64,000 nt of DNA from Lutimonas vermicola (GCF_038433205.1 NZ_JBCDNA010000002.1:124001-188000), one strand, 5' to 3'. Shown: positions 1-8,216, numbered from the stretch's first letter. Notes: generated from the sequence alone by a model not told the origin. Numbers and translations are program-made.

Positions 1-1078
1 GAAACTCCCTGATCCCACCAGACCAGAAATTGGCAAAAGTAGCATGCGTAAAATCATAGGTTCCGCCCAGGGTACAGGCTATCGATGACTGCCCGTTGTT
101 ACCTATGACCAAATTTGAACCTGAAATATGAGTAGCCCTGCCGAACAACCCAAAATTACTTGTATTGTATATTTCGGTATTCTGTATCCTAAGGGTGGGG
201 TCGTTAGAACCACTAACAGAATCCATCAAAACCCCAATGATATTATTTTTGATAATGGCGTGGTTAATCATATGGTCTTTACTGCCTGCCCTTAACCAAA
301 TCGTCCCCCATTGACCTGCAATGTTTTCATAAAAAGGCTCCAGCCTGTCTCCCTCGAAAATTACTTTATCATCTAAAGTCCCATTGATTTTTAGTGTGCC
401 GTTTTTCTCAACGAGAAGCCCTGAGTTTTCATGAAAATAAATATGTGCCCCTTTTTCGATGGTAAGCTCATTTCCTTTATTAACGCCGACATACCCATAA
501 ATTACATAAGGTTTTTCGCTAGTCCAGGTAGTATTCCCTTCCAGGTAAAATCCTTCAACTGTAATCTCCTCACCCTGGTTGTCAATACCCAGAACAATCT
601 TCTCCTTGATGCCCTGAGCATCCCTCTGAGGGAACAAAAAATAAGCATCCTGAACAAGGGTAACAAGTTTCACACCCTGTTCATTACTGCCCTGATCGAA
701 AATAACTTCATCCACATATAATGGATCGTTTACTTTTTCAAAATCGATTGTCGCCTCAACAAAAATATAAATACTGTCTCTTGGCAATATGCCAATATTT
801 TCAAAAGATTTTCCAGGTTCACCGTTCACATTAAGTCGGTAAAACGACTGCTCTCCCCTGCTTAACCTTACACTCGGAATACTTATATGATTGCTGCTTT
901 TGTTATAGACCTTAAAAGTTCTGGTACTGGAGCTTATATTTGTAAATACGGTATCTAAAAACACTGTGTCCTTTGAAAAGGTCAACTGACCGGTACTGGG
1001 TGTGGTTTCAAAGATATCGTCATCACAAGAATACAGGGATGCAAAAACGATCAGTATAAAAACTACATAACGAAACAT
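1..1078 (-). CDS. Lipoprotein with probable right-handed beta-helix region (3' end beyond window)
   Basis: The reading frame is open from the ATG at 1078 to the window edge, so only the first 359 or so residues are seen. The N-terminus MFRYVVFILIVFASLYSC is a lipoprotein signal with lipobox LYSC; it is followed by an acidic stretch (CDDDIFET). The next part (TGQLTFSKDTVFLDTVFTNI) looks like an Ig-like strand region. The second half (GTLKINGTLDDKVIFEGDRL, NHAIIKNNIIGVLMDSVSGS) has the short repeating strands typical of parallel beta-helix proteins. It is probably anchored in the outer membrane or periplasm. It lies six bases downstream of the cyclotransferase gene on the same strand and is probably cotranscribed. 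The function is unknown. Confidence 0.8.
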   Translation of the reverse strand, partial: MFRYVVFILIVFASLYSCDDDIFETTPSTGQLTFSKDTVFLDTVFTNISSSTRTFKVYNKSSNHISIPSVRLSRGEQSFYRLNVNGEPGKSFENIGILPRDSIYIFVEATIDFEKVNDPLYVDEVIFDQGSNEQGVKLVTLVQDAYFLFPQRDAQGIKEKIVLGIDNQGEEITVEGFYLEGNTTWTSEKPYVIYGYVGVNKGNELTIEKGAHIYFHENSGLLVEKNGTLKINGTLDDKVIFEGDRLEPFYENIAGQWGTIWLRAGSKDHMINHAIIKNNIIGVLMDSVSGSNDPTLRIQNTEIYNTSNFGLFGRATHISGSNLVIGNNGQSSIACTLGGTYDFTHATFANFWSGGIREF

Positions 1079-1084
1079 AACCAA

Positions 1085-2101
1085 TTATTTTTCGATCAGT
1101 TTGATCTCAAAGACCTTATTCCAATTCTTCCCGGTAACGTACAGGCGGTCTTGTTCGGCGTCATAAGCGATTCCGTTCAAAACATTGTCTTCACCTGTTT
1201 GGCCTGCCTTTGTCTGCAATCCTTTCAGGCTCACAATTCCTTCAATGGCGCCATTGGAAGGTTCAACAATGAGAATGCTGTTTTGCTGCCAGATATTTGC
1301 ATATATTTTACCATTGACAAATTCAAGCTCATTCAATTTTTCAGCCTTTCTTTTATTCGTATAGGTTTCAATAAAGGAAACCTCTTTAAAAGTTTTTGGA
1401 TCGAGGAACCACATACGTTCGGTACCATCTGTTTTTATCAAATACTCAGAATTATGCGTAAGCCCCCAACCTTCTGAACTCACCCCATAATCAAAGGTCT
1501 TTTCAAGTTCAAAATCTTCAAGGTTATAGATGAATCCAATTTTTTTTCTCCAGGTCAATTGATAGATTTTTCCATCTTTAATGGTCATCCCTTCTCCAAA
1601 ATATTGCCTCTCCAGGTCGATCTTTTGAAGAATTTTCCCTGTTTCAATTTCGGTCTTTCTCAAGGTTGATCTCCCGTTTTGACCAGTACTTTCATAAAAG
1701 AAACCGTTGTGGTACACAAAACCTTGTGTAAACGCCTGATCATCATGTGGATATTCATTCACTACCTCATAAGAATACACCTTTGGAGGCGTATCATTTA
1801 AAAAATAGATGGTTTTATTCAGCTTTTTGCTTTTTCCTTCAAAATAAATGGTGGCAGACAAAGCCTGTTTCCCTAACTTATAACTTTTTATATCAACTGC
1901 TTCATGATTGTCAATCAATCTTCCATTGATAAAGTACTGAATGGAATCAATAGGGTTTCCACTTCTTTCCCTGACGCTTATTTTTAGGGGTTTATCAATT
2001 TGAATACTTTTAGGAGACTCTAACTGCAGTTGGTATTTATTACCACAGGCATTAAAAATAATAAGGCATGCCAGCGTTAAAATGGAAGCAATTTTATTCA
2101 T
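1085..2101 (-). CDS. Glutaminyl-peptide cyclotransferase (plant-type), lipoprotein
   Basis: This 338-residue protein matches the plant/bacterial-type glutamine cyclotransferase family, a five-bladed propeller that turns N-terminal glutamine into pyroglutamate. Recognisable stretches are FTQGFVYHNGFFYESTGQNG, YFGEGMTIKDGKIYQLTW and LNELEFVNGKIYANIW. The N-terminus MNKIASILTLACLIIFNAC carries a lipobox, so the enzyme is expected at the cell envelope. Residues 25-105 form an extra N-terminal region before the propeller, as often seen in Bacteroidetes members. It precedes the beta-helix lipoprotein by six bases. In T9SS bacteria many exported proteins acquire N-terminal pyroglutamate, which is a plausible role here (inference). 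Confidence 0.87.
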   Translation of the reverse strand: MNKIASILTLACLIIFNACGNKYQLQLESPKSIQIDKPLKISVRERSGNPIDSIQYFINGRLIDNHEAVDIKSYKLGKQALSATIYFEGKSKKLNKTIYFLNDTPPKVYSYEVVNEYPHDDQAFTQGFVYHNGFFYESTGQNGRSTLRKTEIETGKILQKIDLERQYFGEGMTIKDGKIYQLTWRKKIGFIYNLEDFELEKTFDYGVSSEGWGLTHNSEYLIKTDGTERMWFLDPKTFKEVSFIETYTNKRKAEKLNELEFVNGKIYANIWQQNSILIVEPSNGAIEGIVSLKGLQTKAGQTGEDNVLNGIAYDAEQDRLYVTGKNWNKVFEIKLIEK

Positions 2102-2158
2102 ATTATTATTTTTTGCTTAAAATAACTAAAATAATGTGTGTGAATTAAAAATATTATT

Positions 2159-2166
2159 TAAATTTG
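2159..2166 (+). promoter_or_regulatory. Bacteroidetes-type -7 box upstream of rpmE2
   Basis: TAAATTTG is a perfect match to the Bacteroidetes -7 consensus TAnnTTTG and lies 72 bases before the rpmE2 start. No clear TTG -33 element is seen at the usual distance. Confidence 0.6.
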
Positions 2167-2175
2167 CACTCTCAA

Positions 2176-2193
2176 ATTCGGCAGGTGCTGAAT
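2176..2193 (+). promoter_or_regulatory. Hairpin in the rpmE2 5' leader
   Basis: ATTCGGC pairs with GCTGAAT (one G-T pair) around an AGGT loop, within the short transcribed leader of the L31 gene. CTCT at 2169-2172 could pair with AGAG at 2203-2206 to close a larger domain. Many ribosomal protein genes are autoregulated through such leaders; that role is an inference here. Confidence 0.3.
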
Positions 2194-2238
2194 CTGCTTT
2201 TAAGAGAAGCGAAAGTATAAAATTTAAATGAGTTTACG

Positions 2239-2490
2239 ATGAGAAAAGGAATACATCCCGAAAATTATAGAATGGTAGCATTTAAAGACATGTCTAACGG
2301 AGATGTTTTTTTAACAAAATCAACTGCCAATTCAAAGGAAACTATTGATGTTGATGGTGCAGAATACCCGTTGATCAAATTGGAGATCTCTCGTACTTCA
2401 CACCCATACTATACAGGTAAAATGAAGTTGGTTGATACGGCTGGTCGTATTGATAAGTTCAAATCTAAATACGCTAAGTTTAAAAAATAA
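2239..2490 (+). CDS. rpmE2: 50S ribosomal protein L31 type B
   Basis: The 83-residue product starts MRKGIHPENYRMVAFKDMSN and continues with the L31 core (SRTSHPYYTGKMKLVDTAGR, IDKFKSKYAKF). It lacks the zinc-binding CxxC pair of the A-type protein, so it is the zinc-independent B form, which is somewhat longer than the A form. It is a single-gene unit, with its own -7 box upstream and a strong hairpin terminator downstream. Confidence 0.97.
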   Translation: MRKGIHPENYRMVAFKDMSNGDVFLTKSTANSKETIDVDGAEYPLIKLEISRTSHPYYTGKMKLVDTAGRIDKFKSKYAKFKK

Positions 2491-2521
2491 ACTTAGGTTC
2501 AATTATTAAGATCTTTTAAAA

Positions 2522-2554
2522 AAGCCTTTTTGTTAAACAAAAGGGCTTTTTTTA
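2522..2554 (+). terminator. Rho-independent terminator after rpmE2
   Basis: An 11-bp stem (2522-2532 with 2538-2548, one G-T pair) with a TTAAA loop is followed by a T run. Confidence 0.9.
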
Positions 2555-2572
2555 TTCATGGTATACCATGAA
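2555..2572. repeat. Perfect 18-bp palindrome
   Basis: TTCATGGTATACCATGAA is identical to its reverse complement. It starts just after the rpmE2 terminator T run and lies about 200 bases before the next gene. It could be a dimeric operator or a recognition site; nothing in the sequence decides this. Confidence 0.5.
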
Positions 2573-2772
2573 ATTTATCAACAATTGCAGGTATTTTTAC
2601 AACAATAATTAGGATAAGATCTTTAAAGTTTTAACTTTGTTTTAAGATTGATTATAAGCCTTTGGCAAAGTAATTGATTTACCCCTTGTAATAACTCCCC
2701 TCAAATAACGTTAGTAAATATATAGATTGAATTTAATTATTCGGTTTATTAGTGTTTAAACTAAACAGAACC

Positions 2773-3297
2773 ATGGAGATAAGCGAGGTAAAAGTTAGAA
2801 ATGAGTTTTTTGTATCAGCGTTGTTCATAGAGAGCACAATCACAGACTACCTGTCTGAAAAACTCAATATCAAGGATATTATTAATTCTGAATTTCTTGG
2901 AAATCACGACAAGGCTTTGTCATTTAATCAAAAAATGGATGCCCTTCTCGATTCGGTTAATTTCTCAATTATTGACAAAAGTAAACTGTCAGTGTTCAGA
3001 GAAATCCACAAGGAGTTTATAGAAAACAGAAATGCACTTACTTTGGAGGAAAGTTTTACCTCTGATGATCATAATGATGATTTTTTATTGATTCTTTATC
3101 CTCAGAATGATTATATCCCAAGAGAAGAAAAATTGATCAATGCCTGCTACCAGCTTATTGGTGAAGTTTCTGAACTGGTCGCAGAGAACACTCAAAAACC
3201 TGAAGTTAAAATGTCGGGGAAAAAGCATTATTTTAATTTAGAAAATTTCAAAATCGGAAAATTCGCCATGTTATTTTCCTTTTTGTTTGTTTCTTAG
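2773..3297 (+). CDS. Hypothetical protein, possibly HEPN-like helical fold
   Basis: I do not recognise a named family. From the ATG at 2773 (an in-frame GTG at 2752 would add seven residues) the product has 174 residues, starting MEISEVKVRNEFFVSALFIE. It is mostly helical. The order of segments (an early helix with STITDYLSEKLNI, then LSFNQKMDALLDS, then FREIHKEFIENRNALT) resembles MtlR/HEPN-like proteins, where a late RN-x-x-x-H segment follows; here the segment reads ENRNALT and has no histidine. The C-terminus is hydrophobic (FAMLFSFLFVS). It is followed by a clear terminator. The function is unknown. Confidence 0.7.
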   Translation: MEISEVKVRNEFFVSALFIESTITDYLSEKLNIKDIINSEFLGNHDKALSFNQKMDALLDSVNFSIIDKSKLSVFREIHKEFIENRNALTLEESFTSDDHNDDFLLILYPQNDYIPREEKLINACYQLIGEVSELVAENTQKPEVKMSGKKHYFNLENFKIGKFAMLFSFLFVS

Positions 3298-3331
3298 AAC
3301 CATATAATAAATATTTATATTTCAATAGAAG

Positions 3332-3359
3332 ATGACCGGAGTTCCGGTCATTTTTTTTT
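3332..3359 (+). terminator. Rho-independent terminator
   Basis: ATGACCGG pairs perfectly with CCGGTCAT around an AGTT loop and is followed by eight or nine T residues. It ends the preceding unknown gene. Confidence 0.93.
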
Positions 3360-3361
3360 GT

Positions 3362-3369
3362 TAAATTTG
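3362..3369 (+). promoter_or_regulatory. -7 box upstream of the Nudix gene
   Basis: TAAATTTG matches TAnnTTTG. It lies downstream of a possible TTG start at 3358 and so supports translation starting at the ATG at 3388. Confidence 0.6.
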
Positions 3370-3387
3370 TTTAAAACATCCAAGGCC

Positions 3388-3819
3388 ATGGGAAAAATAT
3401 ACAGGCAAGCTGTTATGGCAGTTATCGTAAATGAAGAATCAAAAGTACTTATTGGTTATTCTCCGCGCGACAAAAGCTATAAATTTCCTCAGGGCGGATT
3501 AGATGAGGAGGAAGATCTCATCAGTGGCATCGTCAGAGAATTAAAGGAAGAATTAAACTACAATTTGCTTCACGATCATATCCTTGAAGTCTATAATGAA
3601 AAAGTCAGATATCCTTTTCCACCTGATTGCCACCCTTTATATATGGGTCAGGAATTGTCTATTGTAAAGATCAGGCATCGCCAGGATGCCGATACCATTC
3701 CACAGGATGATGAATTTGATGAACTAATTTGGATTCATCCAAAAGATTTAGGATCCTATAATTACGAATACCGCTCTGATGCCTACAGACAAGCTCTTAG
3801 CATCTGCGGGCTGATCTAA
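3388..3819 (+). CDS. Nudix hydrolase, RppH-like
   Basis: The 143-residue protein carries a Nudix box at residues 36-58: G36, E42, R50, E51, E54 and E55 are all in place, with Asn57 where the consensus has Gly. The stretch YKFPQGGLDEEE before it is like RNA pyrophosphohydrolase and diadenosine-tetraphosphate hydrolases, so a role in removing 5' pyrophosphate from mRNA or in dinucleotide polyphosphate turnover is likely. The start at 3388 is chosen because the -7 box at 3362 lies downstream of the TTG alternative. Its stop overlaps that of the convergent bshC gene by four bases. Confidence 0.85.
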   Translation: MGKIYRQAVMAVIVNEESKVLIGYSPRDKSYKFPQGGLDEEEDLISGIVRELKEELNYNLLHDHILEVYNEKVRYPFPPDCHPLYMGQELSIVKIRHRQDADTIPQDDEFDELIWIHPKDLGSYNYEYRSDAYRQALSICGLI

Positions 3820-5420
3820 GACTCCATTGTTATGATGTCAAATTCCAATTGCAGCGGTTTTAACACTTCAACCAAAGCCGGAATGAGTTCATCTCCGTAA
3901 TCTTCATAGAATTCAGCAAAGTTGGCCTGTCTTTCCTGAAGGCTCTGTTTAGGAAAAAGTTGTTCCTGGAGCCAAGTGATACGGGATACAATCTCTTTGT
4001 ATTTTCTCTTTTGGGCCTGTAAGAGCCTTTTTTCCAATTTGTTTAGCCCATTGAGCTGTTTCTTCTCCTGGGCCAGGACAGCACCTGAAAATGATTTGTC
4101 AGTTCTGTCTGACAATGACTTTAAATGTCTGAACATTTTTTCCAATTCACTGCGCTGCTCAGAAAAATCAATTTTCAAATCTGATATTTCCTTGACTTTC
4201 TTTCTGACAAGGTCATTCTGACTTAAAAAGATCTCCTCCTCGCTAATGTGCAGTTTTTTTAATTTCTTTCCCTGCTTCTTATTAATGATGAGAACTGAAT
4301 TGCGCAATAACAGAATAGGAAAAGGCACATTAACGCTTTTAAAGAAACTCTTGAGTTGCATCCAATAAGCCATTTCCCCACCTCCACCTATATAGCATAA
4401 ATTAGGCAGGATTACTTCCTGATAAAGTGGACGCATCAATACATTCGGGCTGAATTTTTCAGGAGATACAAGCAGTAAATCCAGGAGCTGACCTTTTGTA
4501 AAAACAAGATCAGTATTGTTTACTTTAAAACATCCTTCTTCGATCAAAATTCTTTCCCTGAGTTCATTATCCAGAAAAAACAAATTGATCTCTCTGGGAT
4601 TTACCTGAATCGGATAGCTGTCCCCTAATGAAACATTGGTCTTGCTTACCTCCTTAAAGCAGGTTTGATCCATCAATTCCTCTTTGATATGTGGAACAAA
4701 CAAGGTTTTTAGACCAGGATCATCACCATCAATGATTACAAGTCCATAATCGGTAAAAAGTTCATTGGCCAAATAACGTGTAGCTTCGGTCAATGTATCA
4801 TGCTCCAGATAAGATTTAGAAAACAATTCCTTTAATTTATCAGCATTTTTACTTTTACCAAACCTTTTTTCAATTTCATCAAAAACCAGGTTGAGCCCTT
4901 GTGTTGATGTCCTTCCTACGGCTCCTTTTACGTCTTTGTTCCATTGAATTTTTTTCCCTTTATAATTAAAAAACTGAATCTCTTCAAAATCGTGATCTTC
5001 AGTTGCCATCCAGTAAACCGGAACAAAGTGATAAGCGGGAAAATTCTTTTTAAGTTCAGTGGCAAGATTGATTGCCGAGATAATTTTATATAAAAAATAC
5101 AGTGGTCCTGTAAAAAGATTCAATTGATGCCCTGTTGTCACGGTAAAAGTTTTCGGATCCTTTAATAGATAAAGATGTTCTTTGGTAAGTTTAGACAGAG
5201 AAAGATGTTTTGTCTGCTCCTGCACGCATTGAAACAACACCTTTCTGTTTTTATCCTTATAAGACCCTGACTTTTGCGCTATCTGTTTTTTAAACCCTTC
5301 TATGTCAGGGAAGTTCCCATAAAAATCCTTGATTGAATCCTCTTGATCCAGATAATCACACATGATTTTTGAGAAATACCCTGTATTCTGAAATTTAATA
5401 GTCGACTTGAGCTGTGTCAA
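3816..5420 (-). CDS. bshC: Bacillithiol biosynthesis cysteine-adding enzyme BshC
   Basis: The 534-residue product is full length for BshC, which adds cysteine to glucosaminyl-malate in the last step of bacillithiol synthesis. Characteristic stretches are TTGHQLNLFTGPLYFLYKII and FVPVYWMATEDHDFEEIQFF near residues 94-145, then YIGGGGEMAYWMQLK near 345 and a long charged coiled-coil C-terminal region. It is cytoplasmic. bshA and bshB are not in this window. It converges on the Nudix gene with overlapping stop codons. Confidence 0.95.
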   Translation of the reverse strand: MTQLKSTIKFQNTGYFSKIMCDYLDQEDSIKDFYGNFPDIEGFKKQIAQKSGSYKDKNRKVLFQCVQEQTKHLSLSKLTKEHLYLLKDPKTFTVTTGHQLNLFTGPLYFLYKIISAINLATELKKNFPAYHFVPVYWMATEDHDFEEIQFFNYKGKKIQWNKDVKGAVGRTSTQGLNLVFDEIEKRFGKSKNADKLKELFSKSYLEHDTLTEATRYLANELFTDYGLVIIDGDDPGLKTLFVPHIKEELMDQTCFKEVSKTNVSLGDSYPIQVNPREINLFFLDNELRERILIEEGCFKVNNTDLVFTKGQLLDLLLVSPEKFSPNVLMRPLYQEVILPNLCYIGGGGEMAYWMQLKSFFKSVNVPFPILLLRNSVLIINKKQGKKLKKLHISEEEIFLSQNDLVRKKVKEISDLKIDFSEQRSELEKMFRHLKSLSDRTDKSFSGAVLAQEKKQLNGLNKLEKRLLQAQKRKYKEIVSRITWLQEQLFPKQSLQERQANFAEFYEDYGDELIPALVEVLKPLQLEFDIITMES

Positions 5421-5567
5421 TGAATTGTAGTTTTTAGTAAAAATACACCTTTTTTAATCTTAAAAAAGAGGCTCCATTTTTTTTTAACCTTGTTTTAAGA
5501 CAAAAAACTTACATCTACCTTACAAATCCTGTCTTCAATTACCCTAACCCAATTATAAAATCAGATA

Positions 5568-6884
5568 TTAGCCTTGGGCAGGGCTTCCATAAAGGTCAAA
5601 ATCAGTTGCCTCAGTTATAGTAATATCAATGAATTGCCCAATCTGAAGATAATGCTTCGCAGCGTCAACAATCACATTATTATCAACATCAGGGCTATCA
5701 AACTCTGTTCGGCCAATAAAGTAATTACCTTCCTTTCTGTCAAAAATACATCTAAAAGTCTTACCGATCTTTTCCTGATTCAAATCAAAGGAAATCTGAC
5801 CTTGAATCTCCATTAATTCTGCTACCCGCCTTTCCTTGACCTCCTCAGGAACATCGTCTTCCAGGGCATAGGCATGTGTATTTTCTTCATGAGAATAGGT
5901 AAAACAACCCATTCGCTCGAACTTGGTACTCCTGACAAAATCTTTCAGCTCTTCAAACTGCTCTTCGGTTTCTCCCGGATATCCTGCTATAAACGTGGTT
6001 CGAATAGCCATTTCAGGAACCATTTGTCTGAATTTGTCAATGAGAGAAATTGTTTTTTCAGAATTATTACCCCTTCTCATTGATTTTAGAAGTTCTGAAT
6101 TGATATGCTGTAATGGAATATCGAGGTAATTACAAACTTTGGGTTCATTTTTCATCACCTCCAAAACGTCAAGCGGGAAACCTGTAGGGAAGGCATAATG
6201 CAACCTGATCCACTCTATGCCATCTACCTCGGCCAGTGCCTTTAGCAGGTCTGCCAAAGCGCGCTTTTTATAAAGATCCAAACCGTAATAGGTAAGGTCC
6301 TGAGCAATCAGGATCAATTCCTTGACTCCATTGGCAGCCAGATTTTCTGCTTCATTCACGATTTGTTCTATTGGCGTAGACTTGTGGCCGCCTCTCATCA
6401 AGGGAATGGCACAAAACGAACAAGGCCTGTCACAACCTTCTGCTATCTTGAGATAGGCATAGTGTTTAGGGGTTGTCGTCAAACGTTCTCCAAGCAATTC
6501 GTGTTTATAATCGGCTTCAAGGGCCTTTAGCAAATTGGGAAGGTCATGCGTTCCAAAATACTGATCCACATCAGAGATTTCCTTTTCCAGATCAGGTTTA
6601 TACCTTTCACTTAAACATCCGGTCACAAAAACCTTATCAACGGTACCCGCTTCCTTTTTATCGACATAATGCAAAATCGTATTGATAGACTCTTCCTTTG
6701 CTTTTCCTATAAATCCGCAAGTATTGATCACAACAATATTACCATCGTCATGCTCATCTTCGTGCACTACTTCTTTGTTATTGGCCTTGAGCTGACCCAT
6801 CAACACTTCGCTGTCATAAACGTTCTTGGAACAACCTAAAGTGACAACATTAATTTTATTCTTTTTAGAACTTTTTGTTCTCAT
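5568..6884 (-). CDS. rimO: Ribosomal protein S12 methylthiotransferase RimO
   Basis: A 438-residue radical SAM methylthiotransferase that modifies the conserved aspartate of ribosomal protein S12. The N-terminal domain has the three cysteines of the auxiliary cluster (Cys18 in TLGCSKN, Cys56 in INTCGFI, Cys90 in VTGCLS). The radical SAM motif is Cys151, Cys155, Cys158 in GCDRPCSFCAIP. A TRAM domain follows from about residue 375. It is the last gene of the cinA-to-rimO block, 43 bases after ftsY; that spacer holds heptanucleotide repeats. Confidence 0.97.
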   Translation of the reverse strand: MRTKSSKKNKINVVTLGCSKNVYDSEVLMGQLKANNKEVVHEDEHDDGNIVVINTCGFIGKAKEESINTILHYVDKKEAGTVDKVFVTGCLSERYKPDLEKEISDVDQYFGTHDLPNLLKALEADYKHELLGERLTTTPKHYAYLKIAEGCDRPCSFCAIPLMRGGHKSTPIEQIVNEAENLAANGVKELILIAQDLTYYGLDLYKKRALADLLKALAEVDGIEWIRLHYAFPTGFPLDVLEVMKNEPKVCNYLDIPLQHINSELLKSMRRGNNSEKTISLIDKFRQMVPEMAIRTTFIAGYPGETEEQFEELKDFVRSTKFERMGCFTYSHEENTHAYALEDDVPEEVKERRVAELMEIQGQISFDLNQEKIGKTFRCIFDRKEGNYFIGRTEFDSPDVDNNVIVDAAKHYLQIGQFIDITITEATDFDLYGSPAQG

Positions 6885-6904
6885 AATTTTCCTTCTTTCT
6901 TAAT

Positions 6905-6932
6905 TCTGCCTTCTATCTTCTGCCTTCTCACT
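6905..6932. repeat. Four tandem degenerate heptanucleotides (TCTNNCT)
   Basis: Read on the plus strand the units are TCTGCCT, TCTATCT, TCTGCCT, TCTCACT. They overlap the ftsY stop codon and fill much of the ftsY-rimO spacer. The same three unit types occur after menB (12799-12833). Confidence 0.7.
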
Positions 6933-7884
6933 TAAAAAAAGAATCCACGAACTCGATTTTGTTAAAAACCTGCAGGTCATCAATTCCTTCTCCAACGCCA
7001 ATATATTTTACGGGTATCTGGAATTGATCCGAAATTCCAATCACAACGCCACCTTTAGCCGTGCCGTCCAGTTTGGTCACCGCCAGAGATGTGACCTCTG
7101 TCGCTTTAGTGAATTGCTTGGCCTGTTCAAAAGCATTTTGACCGGTAGAGCCATCTAAAACCAATAAAACATCATCCGGTTTATTGGCGGCAACTTTCTG
7201 CATTACTCTTTTTATCTTTGACAATTCATTCATTAAATTCACTTTGTTGTGAAGCCTTCCGGCTGTATCAATGATCACCACATCTGCATTCTGCGTCACG
7301 GCCGACTGAAGTGTATCATAAGCCACAGAAGCGGGATCACTGCCCATTTCCTGTCTAACCATAGGCACGTCCACTCTGTCTGCCCAAACCTGCAACTGAT
7401 CAATGGCGGCGGCCCTGAATGTATCAGCAGCTCCAAGTACCACTTTTAGCCCCTGCTTCTTAAATTGAGCTGCCAATTTCCCGATAGTGGTTGTTTTTCC
7501 AACACCGTTCACACCAACAACCATGATTACATAAGGTTTTTCGATGTCTTTTGGTATGGCGAATTCAGTCTCGTTTCCGGTATTGGTCTTTGCCAATAAA
7601 GCGGCGATTTCCTCTCTGAGAATACCGTTGAGTTCATCGGTTCCAAAATATTTATCTTTTGAGACGCGTTCTTCTATCTTATCGATAATTTTAAGGGTAG
7701 TCTCTACGCCAACATCCGAAGAAACAAGTACTTCTTCCAGATTATCCAGTACATCATCATCAACTTTTGACTTTCCGGCAACAGCTTTTGACAGTTTATT
7801 AAAAAAAGACGTTTTAGATTTCTCCAGGCCCTTGTCGAGGGTTTCCTTTTTTTCTTTGGAAAATATTTTTTTGAACAAACTCAT
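6928..7884 (-). CDS. ftsY: Signal recognition particle receptor FtsY
   Basis: SRP GTPase receptor that docks SRP-ribosome complexes at the membrane. From the start at 7884 (MSLFKKIFSKEKKETL) it has 318 residues; an upstream in-frame ATG at 7923 would add 13 unlikely residues. The NG domain shows G1 VVGVNGVGKTTTIGKLA at about 122-138, AADTFRAAAIDQL, IDTAGRLHNK and TKLDGTAKGG. The acidic A domain found in enterobacteria is nearly absent, as usual in Bacteroidetes. The matching SRP RNA gene lies at 37097-37190. Confidence 0.97.
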   Translation of the reverse strand: MSLFKKIFSKEKKETLDKGLEKSKTSFFNKLSKAVAGKSKVDDDVLDNLEEVLVSSDVGVETTLKIIDKIEERVSKDKYFGTDELNGILREEIAALLAKTNTGNETEFAIPKDIEKPYVIMVVGVNGVGKTTTIGKLAAQFKKQGLKVVLGAADTFRAAAIDQLQVWADRVDVPMVRQEMGSDPASVAYDTLQSAVTQNADVVIIDTAGRLHNKVNLMNELSKIKRVMQKVAANKPDDVLLVLDGSTGQNAFEQAKQFTKATEVTSLAVTKLDGTAKGGVVIGISDQFQIPVKYIGVGEGIDDLQVFNKIEFVDSFFK

Positions 7885-7962
7885 GATGATTCGAATTAGG
7901 TCGTTTTTTTTTAGCGGACACAAAGTTAATCAAAATTCAGGGGAAAATAACCTGGCCCAAAA

Positions 7963-7995
7963 TCAAAAAAGCCACTTTCAAAAGAAAGTAGCTTT
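7963..7995 (-). terminator. Terminator between the DUF4295 gene and ftsY
   Basis: A 12-bp stem (7984-7995 with 7968-7979 on the minus strand, one T-G pair) with a four-base loop is followed on the minus strand by a T run. It would end or attenuate the rpmB-rpmG-DUF4295 transcript before ftsY. Confidence 0.88.
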
Positions 7996-8018
7996 ATGTA
8001 TATAGTTAAAAGTAAGGT

Positions 8019-8171
8019 CTATTTCTTGCTCAAGAAATCGTTTACTTTTGTTGGATCCATAATGCTTTCAACAAATGTATAAGCTCCTGATTTTTCAGAT
8101 CTTACCATTTTAATAGCCTTGGTCAATCTCTTTGACCCTGTTTGTAAAGATGCTACTGATTTCTTTGCCAT
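8019..8171 (-). CDS. DUF4295 family small ribosome-associated protein
   Basis: A 50-residue basic protein: MAKKSVASLQTGSKRLTKAI followed by KMVRSEKSGAYTFVESIMDP and ending NDFLSKK. It belongs to the DUF4295 family, which is confined to Bacteroidetes and always found beside rpmG and rpmB. My recollection is that a new large-subunit protein has been described in Flavobacterium ribosomes, and this family is a candidate for it; I am not certain of that match. It starts 45 bases after rpmG and ends just before a terminator. Confidence 0.92.
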   Translation of the reverse strand: MAKKSVASLQTGSKRLTKAIKMVRSEKSGAYTFVESIMDPTKVNDFLSKK

Positions 8172-8216
8172 GACTCAATGTTTATTTTACATTCCCACAA
8201 ATGTGAAAACCGCTTA

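Noticed and set aside
7544..8005. A 153-codon plus-strand open frame across the end of ftsY
   Set aside because: It is antisense to the strongly supported ftsY frame, is serine-rich in the way antisense frames usually are, and runs through a terminator.
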